Assembly (NCBI RefSeq): GCF_009668025.1
Contig: NZ_WJXZ01000007.1
Span: 1-64,000 of the forward strand
Source of the DNA: Larkinella terrae
GTDB lineage: Bacteria; Bacteroidota; Bacteroidia; Cytophagales; Spirosomataceae
Length of the DNA: 64,000 nt
Direction of reading: 5' to 3'
Part shown: positions 34,634-43,462 of the stretch, in pieces
Layout of the letters: each line of letters begins with the position of its first letter
Numbering within the stretch: the first letter of the stretch is position 1
Translations under genes and position numbers: made by a program
The notes under the pieces: generated by a model
Databases searched by the model: none
What the model saw: only the letters and a program-made list of their open reading frames with translations
What the model was told of the DNA's origin: nothing

Positions 34634-36100
34634 TCAGGCCAGCGCTGGTTCGGGCTCGGGCTTTTTAGCGGGCTTGTCCCAGCGTTCGCAGGAGGTAAAC
34701 AGAACCGTACTGACAAATATGATAGTCCCGGTCGGAAACTGGCCCAGAACCGGATTGGAATAGCCCATGACCATGATGCCCACGTATTCGCACAGGAAAA
34801 CCCGCATCACCATGAGCGTCCAGGGGTCCCTGAGTTTTAGCACTTTGCGGACACCAATTCCCGCAATCGCCACCAGCATTGCGACGTAAATCCAGACGCC
34901 CACAATCCCGGTTTCAATCCAGAGTTCAACGTACCAGCTATCCGGAGCAATCTGGGACGCAAAATGCCAGGGAGAATACCGGACGCCCACGCTCTCGGAA
35001 GTGCCCAAACCGGCCCCGAACGGCAGCCGTTTCATCAATCGGGACAGCTTTTCCTGATTTTGAAGGCGGAGAATGAAGGACGGATCTTCCAGGGGCCGGA
35101 CGGCCGTGCGCATGCGCTGAATCTGGTAGTTTCCGCTGCCGATTTCCGTGAATTTCAGAATCACAAACAAGGGAACGGCCACGGCCGCGCCGAGTACCAG
35201 TTTGGTGACGTCCCGCTTCAAAACCAGGTAGAACGGAAAGCCCGCCAGAATGACGAAAAGAGCGCTGCGGGTTCCGGAAACCGCAAAACCCCAGAAATAG
35301 ACCAGCATCAGAAAGAAATAGAACAGCTTGTAAAGCAGTCTTTTCTCTTCGAGCGCCAGAATGAGGGCAACCAGCGTAATACCGGCCATTTCCGCGCCAA
35401 ACTGAGCGGCATCGGAATAGAACGAAAAGCTGCGAAGGTGGCCAAACAGCAGGTGGGTTTTGGCTCCTACGGTATTCATCCAGATTTGTTCGGCATTGGT
35501 TAAGCCGAGGTATTGCTGTTTGAACGACCATAACGCGGCCAGAAACGACCAGAAAAGCCAGGTAACGAGCAGGTATTGAATGTCACCTTTTCGAATCGGA
35601 TTGACCAGAATGATGCAGGCGGCAAAAATCCACTGCATGGAAAACGGCCGGATGTGAAAAAACCAGGCCGGGCGATAGGGCGCTTCCGGGTTGAAGTATT
35701 CCAGACAGGTGTAAACAAACCAGAAACCCACCAGGTACATAATGGGATGCCTGAGCTTACTCCATTGCATTCGTTTACTGTTCAGAAGCAGGCTTAGCAT
35801 GGTGAGGGCCAGAACGCCATCGACCATCATCCCGAATGGCAGACTGAGGGGCAGAAACCGGGCAAAAACGTTGACCAGAAAGCTGACCTGAATATAAACC
35901 AGAAAGCCCACACGCGGCTCTGAAAGCACGCCCGCCAGGATAACCAGCCCCATTGGTACAACAACGACCAGGGCCGCCCCCACGATTTCATGCGTGCCGA
36001 TGGCGTAACCGGCAACGACCGCGCAGATCGTTCCAATGAGGCTAAAAAGCCAGAACCGGTTTTGCAATCGAAAAGATGGGAGGGCAACAGAATCGAGCAT
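34634..36100 (-). CDS. O-antigen ligase/polymerase-like membrane protein (Wzy candidate)
   Basis: A 488-residue protein with about 10-12 hydrophobic helices and one large periplasmic loop (about 310-400) rich in Arg, as in Wzy polymerases and O-antigen ligases. The loop ends with RLPFGAGLGTSESVG and a WYVELWIETGIVGVWIY segment, the typical ligase/polymerase C-terminal pattern. In an island that also has Wzx- and Wzz-like proteins, it is the best polymerase candidate. It sits 47 bp upstream of the oxidoreductase pair on the same strand. Confidence 0.87.
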   Translation of the reverse strand: MLDSVALPSFRLQNRFWLFSLIGTICAVVAGYAIGTHEIVGAALVVVVPMGLVILAGVLSEPRVGFLVYIQVSFLVNVFARFLPLSLPFGMMVDGVLALTMLSLLLNSKRMQWSKLRHPIMYLVGFWFVYTCLEYFNPEAPYRPAWFFHIRPFSMQWIFAACIILVNPIRKGDIQYLLVTWLFWSFLAALWSFKQQYLGLTNAEQIWMNTVGAKTHLLFGHLRSFSFYSDAAQFGAEMAGITLVALILALEEKRLLYKLFYFFLMLVYFWGFAVSGTRSALFVILAGFPFYLVLKRDVTKLVLGAAVAVPLFVILKFTEIGSGNYQIQRMRTAVRPLEDPSFILRLQNQEKLSRLMKRLPFGAGLGTSESVGVRYSPWHFASQIAPDSWYVELWIETGIVGVWIYVAMLVAIAGIGVRKVLKLRDPWTLMVMRVFLCEYVGIMVMGYSNPVLGQFPTGTIIFVSTVLFTSCERWDKPAKKPEPEPALA

Positions 36101-36616
36101 TAGATAACAGCGGGTAAACAGTCAGCATATATCGTACAAGCTGTTGCTGCAAAAACCCGGCCAATTAACGCTCTAAATGCGGGTTTTATGGGTAAGGGAT
36201 AATTAATGATTCGATAAATGCAAAATTGTAAAAATTATATTTTAAGGGTAAACTGCACATAAGCCAGGATTGCCGCCGTATAATCAATATACTTAGTTTT
36301 TATACTTAAAAAGCAGAAATAATTTACACATTTCTTGTTTTCACTCTTATATTTGTCTCAATGTTTGATAATTAAGTAATGCTAATTAAGAAAGTGGGGC
36401 TGGAAATCGGAATTAGCCAAATTTTGTACAATTGTTGAAAGAAAAATTGGCTTTTTTAGAGGGTTATTCGGTTAGTAACTTAATGATCAGAAAGAAATAC
36501 GTGTTGTTTTAATAGCATGACATTTGGAGGTAAACGAGTAATTATTACTAATTTTTATAAAAAATTTCTATTTTCTCTGTTCTATCCTCATTTTTTACCG
36601 TAGATTGAATACAACC
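36101..36616. other. 516-bp intergenic region
   Basis: AT-rich and non-coding. It separates the divergent polymerase and pseudo-receiver genes. Seen in it: a small hairpin AAAACCCG/CGGGTTTT (36152-36187), a TATTTGTCT site at 36350-36358 related to the shared motif, and a palindrome AGTAATTATTACT at 36537-36549. Confidence 0.5.
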
Positions 36617-37024
36617 ATGAAAAGCCCAAAGTTAAATTTACTCATTGCGGAGCAAAATCCATTTTTAGCGGGTATCCTTCAGCAAACACTTTCTTCAGAA
36701 TTTAATGTAAAAATCGCGACCAACGGCATCGAAGCTGTCGAGTTTATCGAACAGGGAAAGAAACCGGACCTGGTTATCACGGAGTTGAATCTGCACCATT
36801 TTGACGGGATCGACCTGATTCGGCTGCTTCGTGGAAGCCAGCGCTACAAAAATATCCCCATCTTGGCGCTTTCCGGAACGCTGAACAGTACGCTCCGGAT
36901 CCAGTCGTTGGAAATGGGGGCCGATGATTGTGTGGCCAAACCGTTTAATCCGCTTGAAATAAAAGCCCGCGTAATGGCATTGATCCGGCGGACTGCATTT
37001 AACGGCCACCGCATGATTGCCTGA
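36617..37024 (+). CDS. Stand-alone pseudo-receiver (Asp to Glu)
   Basis: A 135-residue receiver-fold protein related to the regulator at 12804 (shared GADD.. KPFNP.EI.A....IRR end). The phosphoacceptor Asp is replaced by Glu56 in LVITELNLHHFDG, and the acidic pocket reads IAEQN instead of EDD; Ser86 and Lys108 remain. Asp-to-Glu changes can mimic the phosphorylated state, so it may be locked on, or act as a decoy for the HPt protein. The ATG at 36617 is chosen over an upstream TTG. No output domain. It precedes two membrane glycosyltransferases. Confidence 0.88.
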   Translation: MKSPKLNLLIAEQNPFLAGILQQTLSSEFNVKIATNGIEAVEFIEQGKKPDLVITELNLHHFDGIDLIRLLRGSQRYKNIPILALSGTLNSTLRIQSLEMGADDCVAKPFNPLEIKARVMALIRRTAFNGHRMIA

Positions 37025-37091
37025 TGCCGTCCATTCTTCCTGTCACTATTTAATTGTTTGCGATTACCAGACTACCGTCTAAACCGTTCGA

Positions 37092-37131
37092 CTCATCATT
37101 TATGCCCTTGCGTGTCGGGGCATAAATGATG
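37092..37131. terminator. Perfect 15-bp hairpin downstream of the pseudo-receiver
   Basis: TCATCATTTATGCCC (37092-37106) pairs with GGGCATAAATGATGA (37117-37131) across a 10-base loop, 68 bp after the stop. It lacks a T-run, so it may be an RNA-processing or stabilising hairpin rather than a classical terminator. Confidence 0.45.
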
Positions 37132-37226
37132 AAAATTCACTAAATATTTAGAGTTCGGCATATTTTGCCAACAGATGAAGCTCTGGCACTTATTTTGTCG
37201 TAGTATAAATACCTCACCTACTTCTA

Positions 37227-37239
37227 TTTGTCGGACAAA
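37227..37239. promoter_or_regulatory. TTTGTCGGACAAA palindrome, variant of the shared motif
   Basis: Two TTTGTC half-sites face each other around one base, within CTATTTGTCGGACAAAAA, 53 bp before the GT2 start codon. It suggests that TTTGTC is the half-site of the motif seen at 9036, 12634 and 30327. Confidence 0.4.
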
Positions 37240-37291
37240 AAAGTGTGCCTTTTACCAACGTGATGACCTTTGAACCTCCACTTAAGTTTTT

Positions 37292-38518
37292 ATGAACGTT
37301 ACATCTATTATTGAAATTTTAGTAGCCATTTGCGTACTAATGGTATTTTATACGTATCTGGGTTATGGGATTGTGGTATGGGGAATGGTGGTGTTCAAAC
37401 GAATTTTTGTTAAATACAATACGCCGGTATTAAAAGAGGAGTTTTGCCCCGAGGTGACGCTGGTCGTACCGGCTTTCAATGAAATTGCCTACATAAAAGA
37501 TAAGGTCAAAAACTGTCTGGATCAGGATTATCCCGCAACCAGGCTGCACCTGATGTTTGTCGACGACGGTTCGACGGACGGAACGGGTGAGTACCTGGAT
37601 CAGGTTGAAGCGACATCGTCCCGCATCACGGTGGTGAGAGGAGGGAAGCGAATGGGCAAAATCGGGGCCATCAACAACGCGATGGGTCAGGTTCATACGC
37701 CCATTACGGTTTTTTCGGATGCCAATGCCAATCTGAATCTGTCGGCGGTTAGCAACATGGTTCGCCATTACCAGGATGAAAAAGTGGGCGCGGTGGCCGG
37801 TGAAAAACGGATTCTGACCGCCGAAGCGGATTCGGCGGCTGGCAGCGGAGAAGGTATCTACTGGAAGTACGAGTCGTTTTTGAAAAAAATGGATTCCGAA
37901 CTTCATTCCATCGTGGGAGCCGACGGCGCGCTTTTCTCCATCCGTACGAACTTGTACGAAACCGTTGCTACTAACACCTTATTGGACGATTTTATTATTT
38001 CCCTCCAGATTGCGGGCAAAGGATTCCGGGTGATTTATGAGCCGGATGCCTACGCCATGGAAAGTCCGTCGTTTTCGGTCGGCGACGAGAAGAAGCGGAA
38101 AGTTCGGATTGCGGCCGGTGGTTTTCAGGCTATTAGCCGGTTGACGTACCTGCTCAATATCCTCAAATACGGTATTCTTAGCTTTCAGTATATCTCCCAC
38201 CGGGTGCTGCGTTGGGCCGTAACGCCCTTTTGCCTGCCGCTGATCTGGCTGCTGAACGTTGTGATTTTTTTAAGTCACCTGGAAGCGCAGTCGCCAACCC
38301 AGACCCTGGTTTTCTGGGGTGGACTTCTGATCGCGCAAACCATCTTCTACGCCTTTGCTTACCTCGGTTATTTACTGGAAAACCGGAAAATGCGCTGGAA
38401 AATCGCCTTTGTGCCGTATTACTTCGTGTTCATGAACTGGTGCGTTATTCTGGGCTTTATCCGGTATTTAAAACAAAACGAATCCGGCATTTGGGAAAAA
38501 GCGCGCCGGGCAGCTTAA
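37292..38518 (+). CDS. Membrane GT2 glycosyltransferase
   Basis: A 408-residue processive-type GT2 with one N-terminal helix (about 8-30) and three or four C-terminal helices (about 300-395). The core is intact: VVPAFNE, FVDDGSTDGTG, FSDANA, GEKRI, LLDDFIISLQI and KKRKVRIAAGG. It is a close paralogue of the protein at 15378-16577, from which it differs most clearly in keeping the VDDGSTDG motif. It probably builds part of the EPS backbone or adds a sugar at the membrane. A separate start region with the TTTGTCGGACAAA palindrome precedes it. Confidence 0.92.
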   Translation: MNVTSIIEILVAICVLMVFYTYLGYGIVVWGMVVFKRIFVKYNTPVLKEEFCPEVTLVVPAFNEIAYIKDKVKNCLDQDYPATRLHLMFVDDGSTDGTGEYLDQVEATSSRITVVRGGKRMGKIGAINNAMGQVHTPITVFSDANANLNLSAVSNMVRHYQDEKVGAVAGEKRILTAEADSAAGSGEGIYWKYESFLKKMDSELHSIVGADGALFSIRTNLYETVATNTLLDDFIISLQIAGKGFRVIYEPDAYAMESPSFSVGDEKKRKVRIAAGGFQAISRLTYLLNILKYGILSFQYISHRVLRWAVTPFCLPLIWLLNVVIFLSHLEAQSPTQTLVFWGGLLIAQTIFYAFAYLGYLLENRKMRWKIAFVPYYFVFMNWCVILGFIRYLKQNESGIWEKARRAA

Positions 38519-38575
38519 GAACTTTGGTATAGAAAATGCTATGTTACTAATGAAAGATAATTAGTTAACATTCAT

Positions 38576-39772
38576 ATGGAACTGTTCGGGCTGGGAGTAT
38601 TTTTTTTGGTTGGGTCATACCTGCTTTTTAATGTTGGTTACCTGCTTATTTCGGCGGTAGCGGCCCATTTCGGCGGAAAGGATGACGAACCGCCGACGAA
38701 ACAGCCCCGGCAGGTGCGGAAGATTGCCGTTTTGATTCCGGCTTACAAAGAAGATACCGTCATTCTGGATTCCGTTCAGGCCAATCTGCAACAGAATTAC
38801 CCCACTGCTTCATACGATCTCTTCGTTATTGCTGATTCGTTCAAGCCCCAGACGCTCGAGCGATTGGCCGAACTACCCATCAAAGTCATCGTGGTGAGTT
38901 TCGAACAGTCGACCGTTCAGAAATCGATTACGCAGGCCCTGCTGCAATTACCCCGGAATGTCTACGACATCGTTTTAATCTCTGACGCCGACAATCACAT
39001 GGCTCCCGATTACCTGCAACGCATCAACCTGGCTTTCGACAGCGGCTGGCGGGCGGTTCAGGGGCATCGGGTCGCGAAAAACACAAACACGAGTGTAGCG
39101 GTTTTTGACGCGATGAACGAAGAAGTGAACAACAATCTGTTCCGGCGCGGTCAGCGGGCGCTGGGCTTGTCGGCTTCGCTGATTGGCTCGGGAATGGCGT
39201 TCGAACCCGAAACGATGAAGCGGCTGATGACCCAAATTCAGTCGGTCGGCGGGTACGACAAGGAACTGGAAATGCTCCTGCTCGGCGAAGGAATTCGCAT
39301 TGCCTACCTGAATGATGCGTTGATTTACGACGAGAAAGTCCAGAATCTGGAGGTATTCGAACGGCAGCGCACTCGCTGGATTGCGGCCCAGGTGCATTTC
39401 GTCAAGCTCTATTCTGGCGTCGGGGTTCGGCATTTACTGAGAGGGAACACACACGCTTTCAATGCGTTTCTGAAATCCCTACTCATTCCGCGCGTCCTGT
39501 TTCTGGCGCTCCTGTCCTTTGGCTTTCTGGTGGGGCTGGTCGTTGGCTACCGACCGGTTTGGGAGTTCTTCGGCGTATTGCTCGGAACCCTGCTGTTCAG
39601 CCTGCTGATCTCGATTCCCGGTTATTTGTGGCAGAAAATTTCGATGAAAGACGTGCTGACGTTCCCGCTCCTGGTTTTCCGCATGATCCGTTCCCTGCTG
39701 AAGATAAAAGCCGCCGGCAAGAAATTCCTGCATACGCCCCACGGGGAAACAACGGTTGCAAAAGAAAATTGA
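38576..39772 (+). CDS. Membrane GT2 glycosyltransferase (cellulose synthase-like)
   Basis: A 398-residue enzyme with an N-terminal membrane segment (about 5-30) and C-terminal helices at about 300-360. Catalytic motifs: VLIPAYKED, FVIADS, ISDADNHM (DxD), GYDKELEMLLL and QRTRW (QxxRW), the full set of a processive beta-glycosyltransferase. It is 57 bp after the previous GT2 and probably co-transcribed. The stop abuts a palindromic repeat filling the gap to the convergent oxidoreductase gene. Confidence 0.9.
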   Translation: MELFGLGVFFLVGSYLLFNVGYLLISAVAAHFGGKDDEPPTKQPRQVRKIAVLIPAYKEDTVILDSVQANLQQNYPTASYDLFVIADSFKPQTLERLAELPIKVIVVSFEQSTVQKSITQALLQLPRNVYDIVLISDADNHMAPDYLQRINLAFDSGWRAVQGHRVAKNTNTSVAVFDAMNEEVNNNLFRRGQRALGLSASLIGSGMAFEPETMKRLMTQIQSVGGYDKELEMLLLGEGIRIAYLNDALIYDEKVQNLEVFERQRTRWIAAQVHFVKLYSGVGVRHLLRGNTHAFNAFLKSLLIPRVLFLALLSFGFLVGLVVGYRPVWEFFGVLLGTLLFSLLISIPGYLWQKISMKDVLTFPLLVFRMIRSLLKIKAAGKKFLHTPHGETTVAKEN

Positions 39773-39872
39773 GTTATTTCGCGGAGTTGAGCGGAGAAAA
39801 AAAAGAGTTAAGCAGAGTTTTTTATATTTCTCCGCTTAACTCCTTTTCCTTTGCGTATCTCCGCGAAATAAC
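39773..39872. repeat. Palindromic intergenic repeat, family B, copy 1
   Basis: Terminal arms GTTATTTCGCGGAG (39773-39786) and CTCCGCGAAATAAC (39859-39872) are perfectly inverted. Inside are purine-rich units (GAGCGGAGAAA, GAGTTAAGCAGAG) mirrored by TTTCTCCGCTTAACTCC. It fills the whole gap between convergent genes. A related element lies at 50701-50794. Confidence 0.8.
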
Positions 39873-39882
39873 CCTCAAAAAC

Positions 39883-41595
39883 TTATAAATTCATCTTCTT
39901 CATTTCCTTCACTGCGTAATCCGCAGCCCGGGCCGTCAAGGCCATGTAGGTCAGCGACGGGTTTTGGGTCGAGGTCGAAGTCATGCTCGCACCATCGGTC
40001 ACGAACACATTTTTGCAGTGGTGCAACTGGCTCCATTTGTTGAGCATCGACGTTTTCGGATCTTTGCCCATCCGGACTCCCCCCATTTCGTGAATATCTA
40101 TGCCCGGATTGCGGTTTTCATCGCGAACGCGGAGATTCTTGAAACCGGCTGCCGTGAACATTTCCATCATCTGCTCCTGGTAATCCTTGACCATCTTATC
40201 GTCATTGTCGTCATAGGCAACGGAAAACCGTATTTGCGGAATGCCGAACGGGTCTTTCAGGTCTTTGTCCAGAGCCACGAAGTTCGTCACTTTCGGAATG
40301 GTTTCACCCATCATGTGCGAATTGACGCTCCAGCCGCCCAGCGTCGGATTGGCGAGGCTGTTCTTCAGATCCACCCCAAAACCGTCCTGATTCGTCCGGG
40401 ACATGCGGTTGGCCGAAAAACCGGCCGCGTAACCCCGCAGAAAGTCGGTTTCCTGTTTAAAGACGTTACGGAACCGCGGAATATACGGCCCGTTTGGCCG
40501 CCGTCCTTCCGTCGTCGAATCCAGAAAACCGTCGTATTCGCCCGAAATGCCTGCCCGGTAATTGTGGAATGCTACGTATTTTCCCAACACGCCACTGTCG
40601 TTCCCCAAACCGTTCGGAAACCGGTTCGAAGTCGAGTTCAGCAGCACCAGGTTCGTATTCATCGCTGCGGCATTCACGAAAATGATCCGCGCGTAAAATT
40701 CGATCATTTGCTTCGTCGTCGCATCGATGACACGTACGCCGGTGGCCTTGCCCTTTTTCTCGTCGTAAATAATCGAGTGAACCACCGAATGGGGCCGCAG
40801 GGTCAGCTTACCGGTTTTGGCCGCCCATGGGAGCGTCGAAGCGTTGCTGCTGAAATAACCACCGAATGGACAGCCGCGCACGCAGATGTTCCGGTGCTGG
40901 CATTTCGCCCGGCCCTGCTGCAGGTGAATCGGCTGCGGCTGGGTAATGTGAGCGGCCCGGCCCATGATGACGGGACGATCCTTGTATTTGGCCGCCATTT
41001 GCTGGCTGAAATATTTTTCGACGCAGTTCCATTCGTGCGGAGGCAGAAACTCACCGTCCGGTAATTGGGGCAGCCCGTCCTTGTTGCCCGTAATCCCGGC
41101 AAACTTTTCGACGTGGCTGTACCAGGGCGCGATGTCTGCGTAGCCGATGGGCCATTCAACGGCGAAACCGTCGCGGGCCGGGCCGTCGAAGTCAAACTGG
41201 CTCCAGCGTTGGGTCTGGCGGGCCCACAACAGGGATTTTCCGCCGACCTGATAGCCGCGAATCCAGTCGAACGGTTTTTCCTGAACGTAAGGGTGTTCAG
41301 CGTCTTTTACAAAAAAATGGGCCGAAGCCTCGTGGAACGCGTAACATTTTCCGACAATCGGATTCTCCTGCCGGATCGCCAGCGGAAGTTGCCCCCGGTG
41401 TTCCATTTCCCAGGTGTTGAGCATGGTGGTCGGGTAGTCAACGACGTGTTTGACGTCGCGGCCGCGTTCCAGCACCAGGGTCCGTAATCCTTTCTCTGTC
41501 AATTCTTTCGCAGCCCAGCCGCCACTGATTCCCGATCCGATCACGATGGCATCGTAGGTAGTTGCTTTTACTGCATCGATTGCAAAATTTGCCAT
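39883..41595 (-). CDS. FADGDH-like GMC oxidoreductase, catalytic subunit (pair 2)
   Basis: A 570-residue paralogue of the enzyme at 32285-34000. GSGISGG at 20-26 binds FAD; Cys232, Cys238 and Cys242 repeat the C-x5-C-x3-C [3Fe-4S]-type spacing; the C-terminal block HEMGGVRMGKDPKTSML, then VTDGASMTSTSTQNPSLTYMALTARA, is conserved. It is 14 bp downstream of its small-subunit gene. Substrate unknown. A 366-codon frame on the opposite strand (39964-41064) is a shadow of this GC-rich gene. Confidence 0.9.
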   Translation of the reverse strand: MANFAIDAVKATTYDAIVIGSGISGGWAAKELTEKGLRTLVLERGRDVKHVVDYPTTMLNTWEMEHRGQLPLAIRQENPIVGKCYAFHEASAHFFVKDAEHPYVQEKPFDWIRGYQVGGKSLLWARQTQRWSQFDFDGPARDGFAVEWPIGYADIAPWYSHVEKFAGITGNKDGLPQLPDGEFLPPHEWNCVEKYFSQQMAAKYKDRPVIMGRAAHITQPQPIHLQQGRAKCQHRNICVRGCPFGGYFSSNASTLPWAAKTGKLTLRPHSVVHSIIYDEKKGKATGVRVIDATTKQMIEFYARIIFVNAAAMNTNLVLLNSTSNRFPNGLGNDSGVLGKYVAFHNYRAGISGEYDGFLDSTTEGRRPNGPYIPRFRNVFKQETDFLRGYAAGFSANRMSRTNQDGFGVDLKNSLANPTLGGWSVNSHMMGETIPKVTNFVALDKDLKDPFGIPQIRFSVAYDDNDDKMVKDYQEQMMEMFTAAGFKNLRVRDENRNPGIDIHEMGGVRMGKDPKTSMLNKWSQLHHCKNVFVTDGASMTSTSTQNPSLTYMALTARAADYAVKEMKKMNL

Positions 41596-41609
41596 ATCTG
41601 TTCGGGCTG

Positions 41610-42164
41610 CTATTTATTTTGTTGATTTTTTGAGGTCGAATTTTTGGCCACCACAGGCACGCATCCGTGGTAGCGACCCGGGACGAACTCGTAGTGTATG
41701 ATGTTGTTCATGACGTATTCCGAAGTCATGTAGCCCTGGATGGTCATACCTTTCACCATCGAAAAGAATCCTTTCTGATCCGGTTCCGTGGATTGACTTA
41801 CGGTTTTGAGCAACTCCGTTTTTTGGGTGGCATCGAGCGACGCGAACGACTTACTGAAGGTTTTCTGGGCGAGCGCTTCCACCGCCGTCAGGCCTTTGGT
41901 CAGGTTTTCCTGCGCCGACGGTTCCAGGCAATCCGTTACGATTTTCTGGATAAACGTGTGAACGCCCAGCGCTTTCGCGCCCGGTGTGTCGGTGGCCGGA
42001 ATGATGACTTCCACGACTTCGGCCAGGAGCGCATCGGCATTCGGAGCCAGAAGCGACGGCCCTGACGGAATGCCTGCCCGGTTCCAGCCGCTTGCCCAGC
42101 CCGGCAGACTCACCAGTCCCCCAACGGCCACCGCCAAACTTTGTAATGCTTTTCGTCTTTCCAC
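41610..42164 (-). CDS. Gluconate 2-dehydrogenase subunit 3-like small subunit (pair 2)
   Basis: A 184-residue paralogue of the protein at 34014-34586, sharing LLAEVVEVIIPATDTPGAKALGVHTFI and the C-terminal YEFVPGRYHGCVPV. The start codon is GTG at 42164: no in-frame ATG lies at a suitable place, and the resulting N-terminus MERRKALQSLAVAVGGLVS matches the arginine-pair plus hydrophobic Tat-like leader of the first pair. It should chaperone and export the large subunit. Confidence 0.87.
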   Translation of the reverse strand: MERRKALQSLAVAVGGLVSLPGWASGWNRAGIPSGPSLLAPNADALLAEVVEVIIPATDTPGAKALGVHTFIQKIVTDCLEPSAQENLTKGLTAVEALAQKTFSKSFASLDATQKTELLKTVSQSTEPDQKGFFSMVKGMTIQGYMTSEYVMNNIIHYEFVPGRYHGCVPVVAKNSTSKNQQNK

Positions 42165-42525
42165 GAGGTGATTTGTTAGAATTGGGTTTAGTTTTTAGAT
42201 CTAGTTTTCGGTATTCCGTTTGCGGTTTTCGCCGGGCCAACGTTTCGGTGGCTAACCCGTTTTCTCGATTCAACATTCTGTATTCGCTATTCGATAGTAT
42301 AAAATGAACGCGTCTAACACCGAAAATGGAAAACCGTATACCAAAAAGGAAAGTGAGATTGGATTTTACCTACAAAAAACGGGATGGATAATCTAACAAA
42401 TATAATTAAAAAGTACGATGGGATAGGACAATTGGGAGAGAACTTGTTCGGGAAACGCAAAATGGAAGGAAACAAAAAAGACCTGCCATTGCTGACAGGT
42501 CCGTATCCCCACAAGTGGAACGAAA
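42165..42525. other. 361-bp intergenic region
   Basis: Presumed promoter region of the second oxidoreductase pair plus the terminator of the DUF4242 gene (42473-42502). A 66-codon minus-strand frame here overlaps the terminator and has no protein-like features. Nothing else is evident. Confidence 0.5.
42473..42502 (-). terminator. Rho-independent terminator of the DUF4242 gene
   Basis: On the minus strand GGACCTGTCAGCAATGGCAGGTC forms a stem with one mismatch and a 4-base loop, followed by TTTTTTG. It is 24 bp past the stop codon. Confidence 0.85.
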
Positions 42526-43143
42526 CTATTGACCCTGTTTGACCGGGTGAACTTCAGCCGGAATCAGTCCGTGGGCTTCTTTGTGCGTGTTGATGACCGA
42601 GTTGGCATCTTTGGCTTCCGAGAGGCAAATTACCGTGCCGGTTTCTTCGTCCACCCAGTAATTGATAAAGTTGACGTTGTATTTGCCCTGAACCGCCAGG
42701 TCCTTGGCGTGTGCTTCCGCAACGGCTTTGGCCGTTACGTTGCCCGGTCCCAGTTCGTGAATGTCCAGAAACAGGGTTGAATTGGCACCCATCGCCGATT
42801 CGTGGCCGGTGCTGACAGGCTGGACCTTGGCCGGAACCAGTCCGTGCGCATCCCGGTGGGTTTTGTAAACCGAGGCCGAATCCGGTGACTCCGAAAGGCA
42901 GTAGACTTTACCGGCGGCTTCGTCTACCCAGAATTTAATAAAATTAACGTCGTATTTACCCTGCGTGGCCAGATCCTTTTTATGGGCTTCCATCACGGCT
43001 TCGAACGTCACCTTGCCCGGTTCGAGGTTATGCACGTCCAGAAAAAGATATTTCTTTGGAGATGAATCCACTTCGTTGGCGGATTTTTGGCAGGAGAACG
43101 AAACAAGGCTCAACGCGATCAATAGTAGGTTTACTGTTTTCAT
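42526..43143 (-). CDS. Lipoprotein with two tandem DUF4242 (nickel-binding-like) domains
   Basis: A 205-residue lipoprotein: signal with lipobox SLVSFSC and Cys18, then two repeats (about 33-110 and 120-200). Each repeat reads LFLDxHxLxPGxVTxxAVxEAHxKDLAxQGKYxVNFIxxWVDE, then CLSExxDxxSV, THxxAHGLxPAxVxPV. This is the DUF4242/SCO4226 family, small ferredoxin-like proteins, one of which binds nickel. The conserved His residues could bind metal, but function is not established. ATG at 43143 starts the lipoprotein signal; a longer frame to 43173 is not needed. Confidence 0.85.
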   Translation of the reverse strand: MKTVNLLLIALSLVSFSCQKSANEVDSSPKKYLFLDVHNLEPGKVTFEAVMEAHKKDLATQGKYDVNFIKFWVDEAAGKVYCLSESPDSASVYKTHRDAHGLVPAKVQPVSTGHESAMGANSTLFLDIHELGPGNVTAKAVAEAHAKDLAVQGKYNVNFINYWVDEETGTVICLSEAKDANSVINTHKEAHGLIPAEVHPVKQGQ

Positions 43144-43462
43144 TTTTTTGTTGGTTAATTGTATAGCCGCCATTTATTGCGGCTGTACGAGTGTGTATTG
43201 CATTTTTGCGTTACAAAGTTCTCGCTTTCAGCCGTTCTGAAAATCACCGAAAACCGTGATTTGCTGTCCCTGAGTTCCGTGATTTTTGACCTGTATACTG
43301 TTCTTGTCTCTCATTTTCAAGGTTTTGCGGCCTGTTGTAACCGCTCGTTGGCCGAAGTCTTTTATATTTTCGGGACCAGCGTTTCGTTTCAATCGCTTTT
43401 GTTCTAATTTCAGACCTTCCGAAAATGAACAATTGATAATCAGACAGAATCCGGCTTAATCT

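Noticed and set aside
39964-41064. 366-codon plus-strand reading frame
   Set aside because: Fully antisense to the GMC oxidoreductase at 39883-41595, which has clear FAD and catalytic motifs; the antisense product has no recognisable domain and a His/Arg-rich composition typical of shadow frames.
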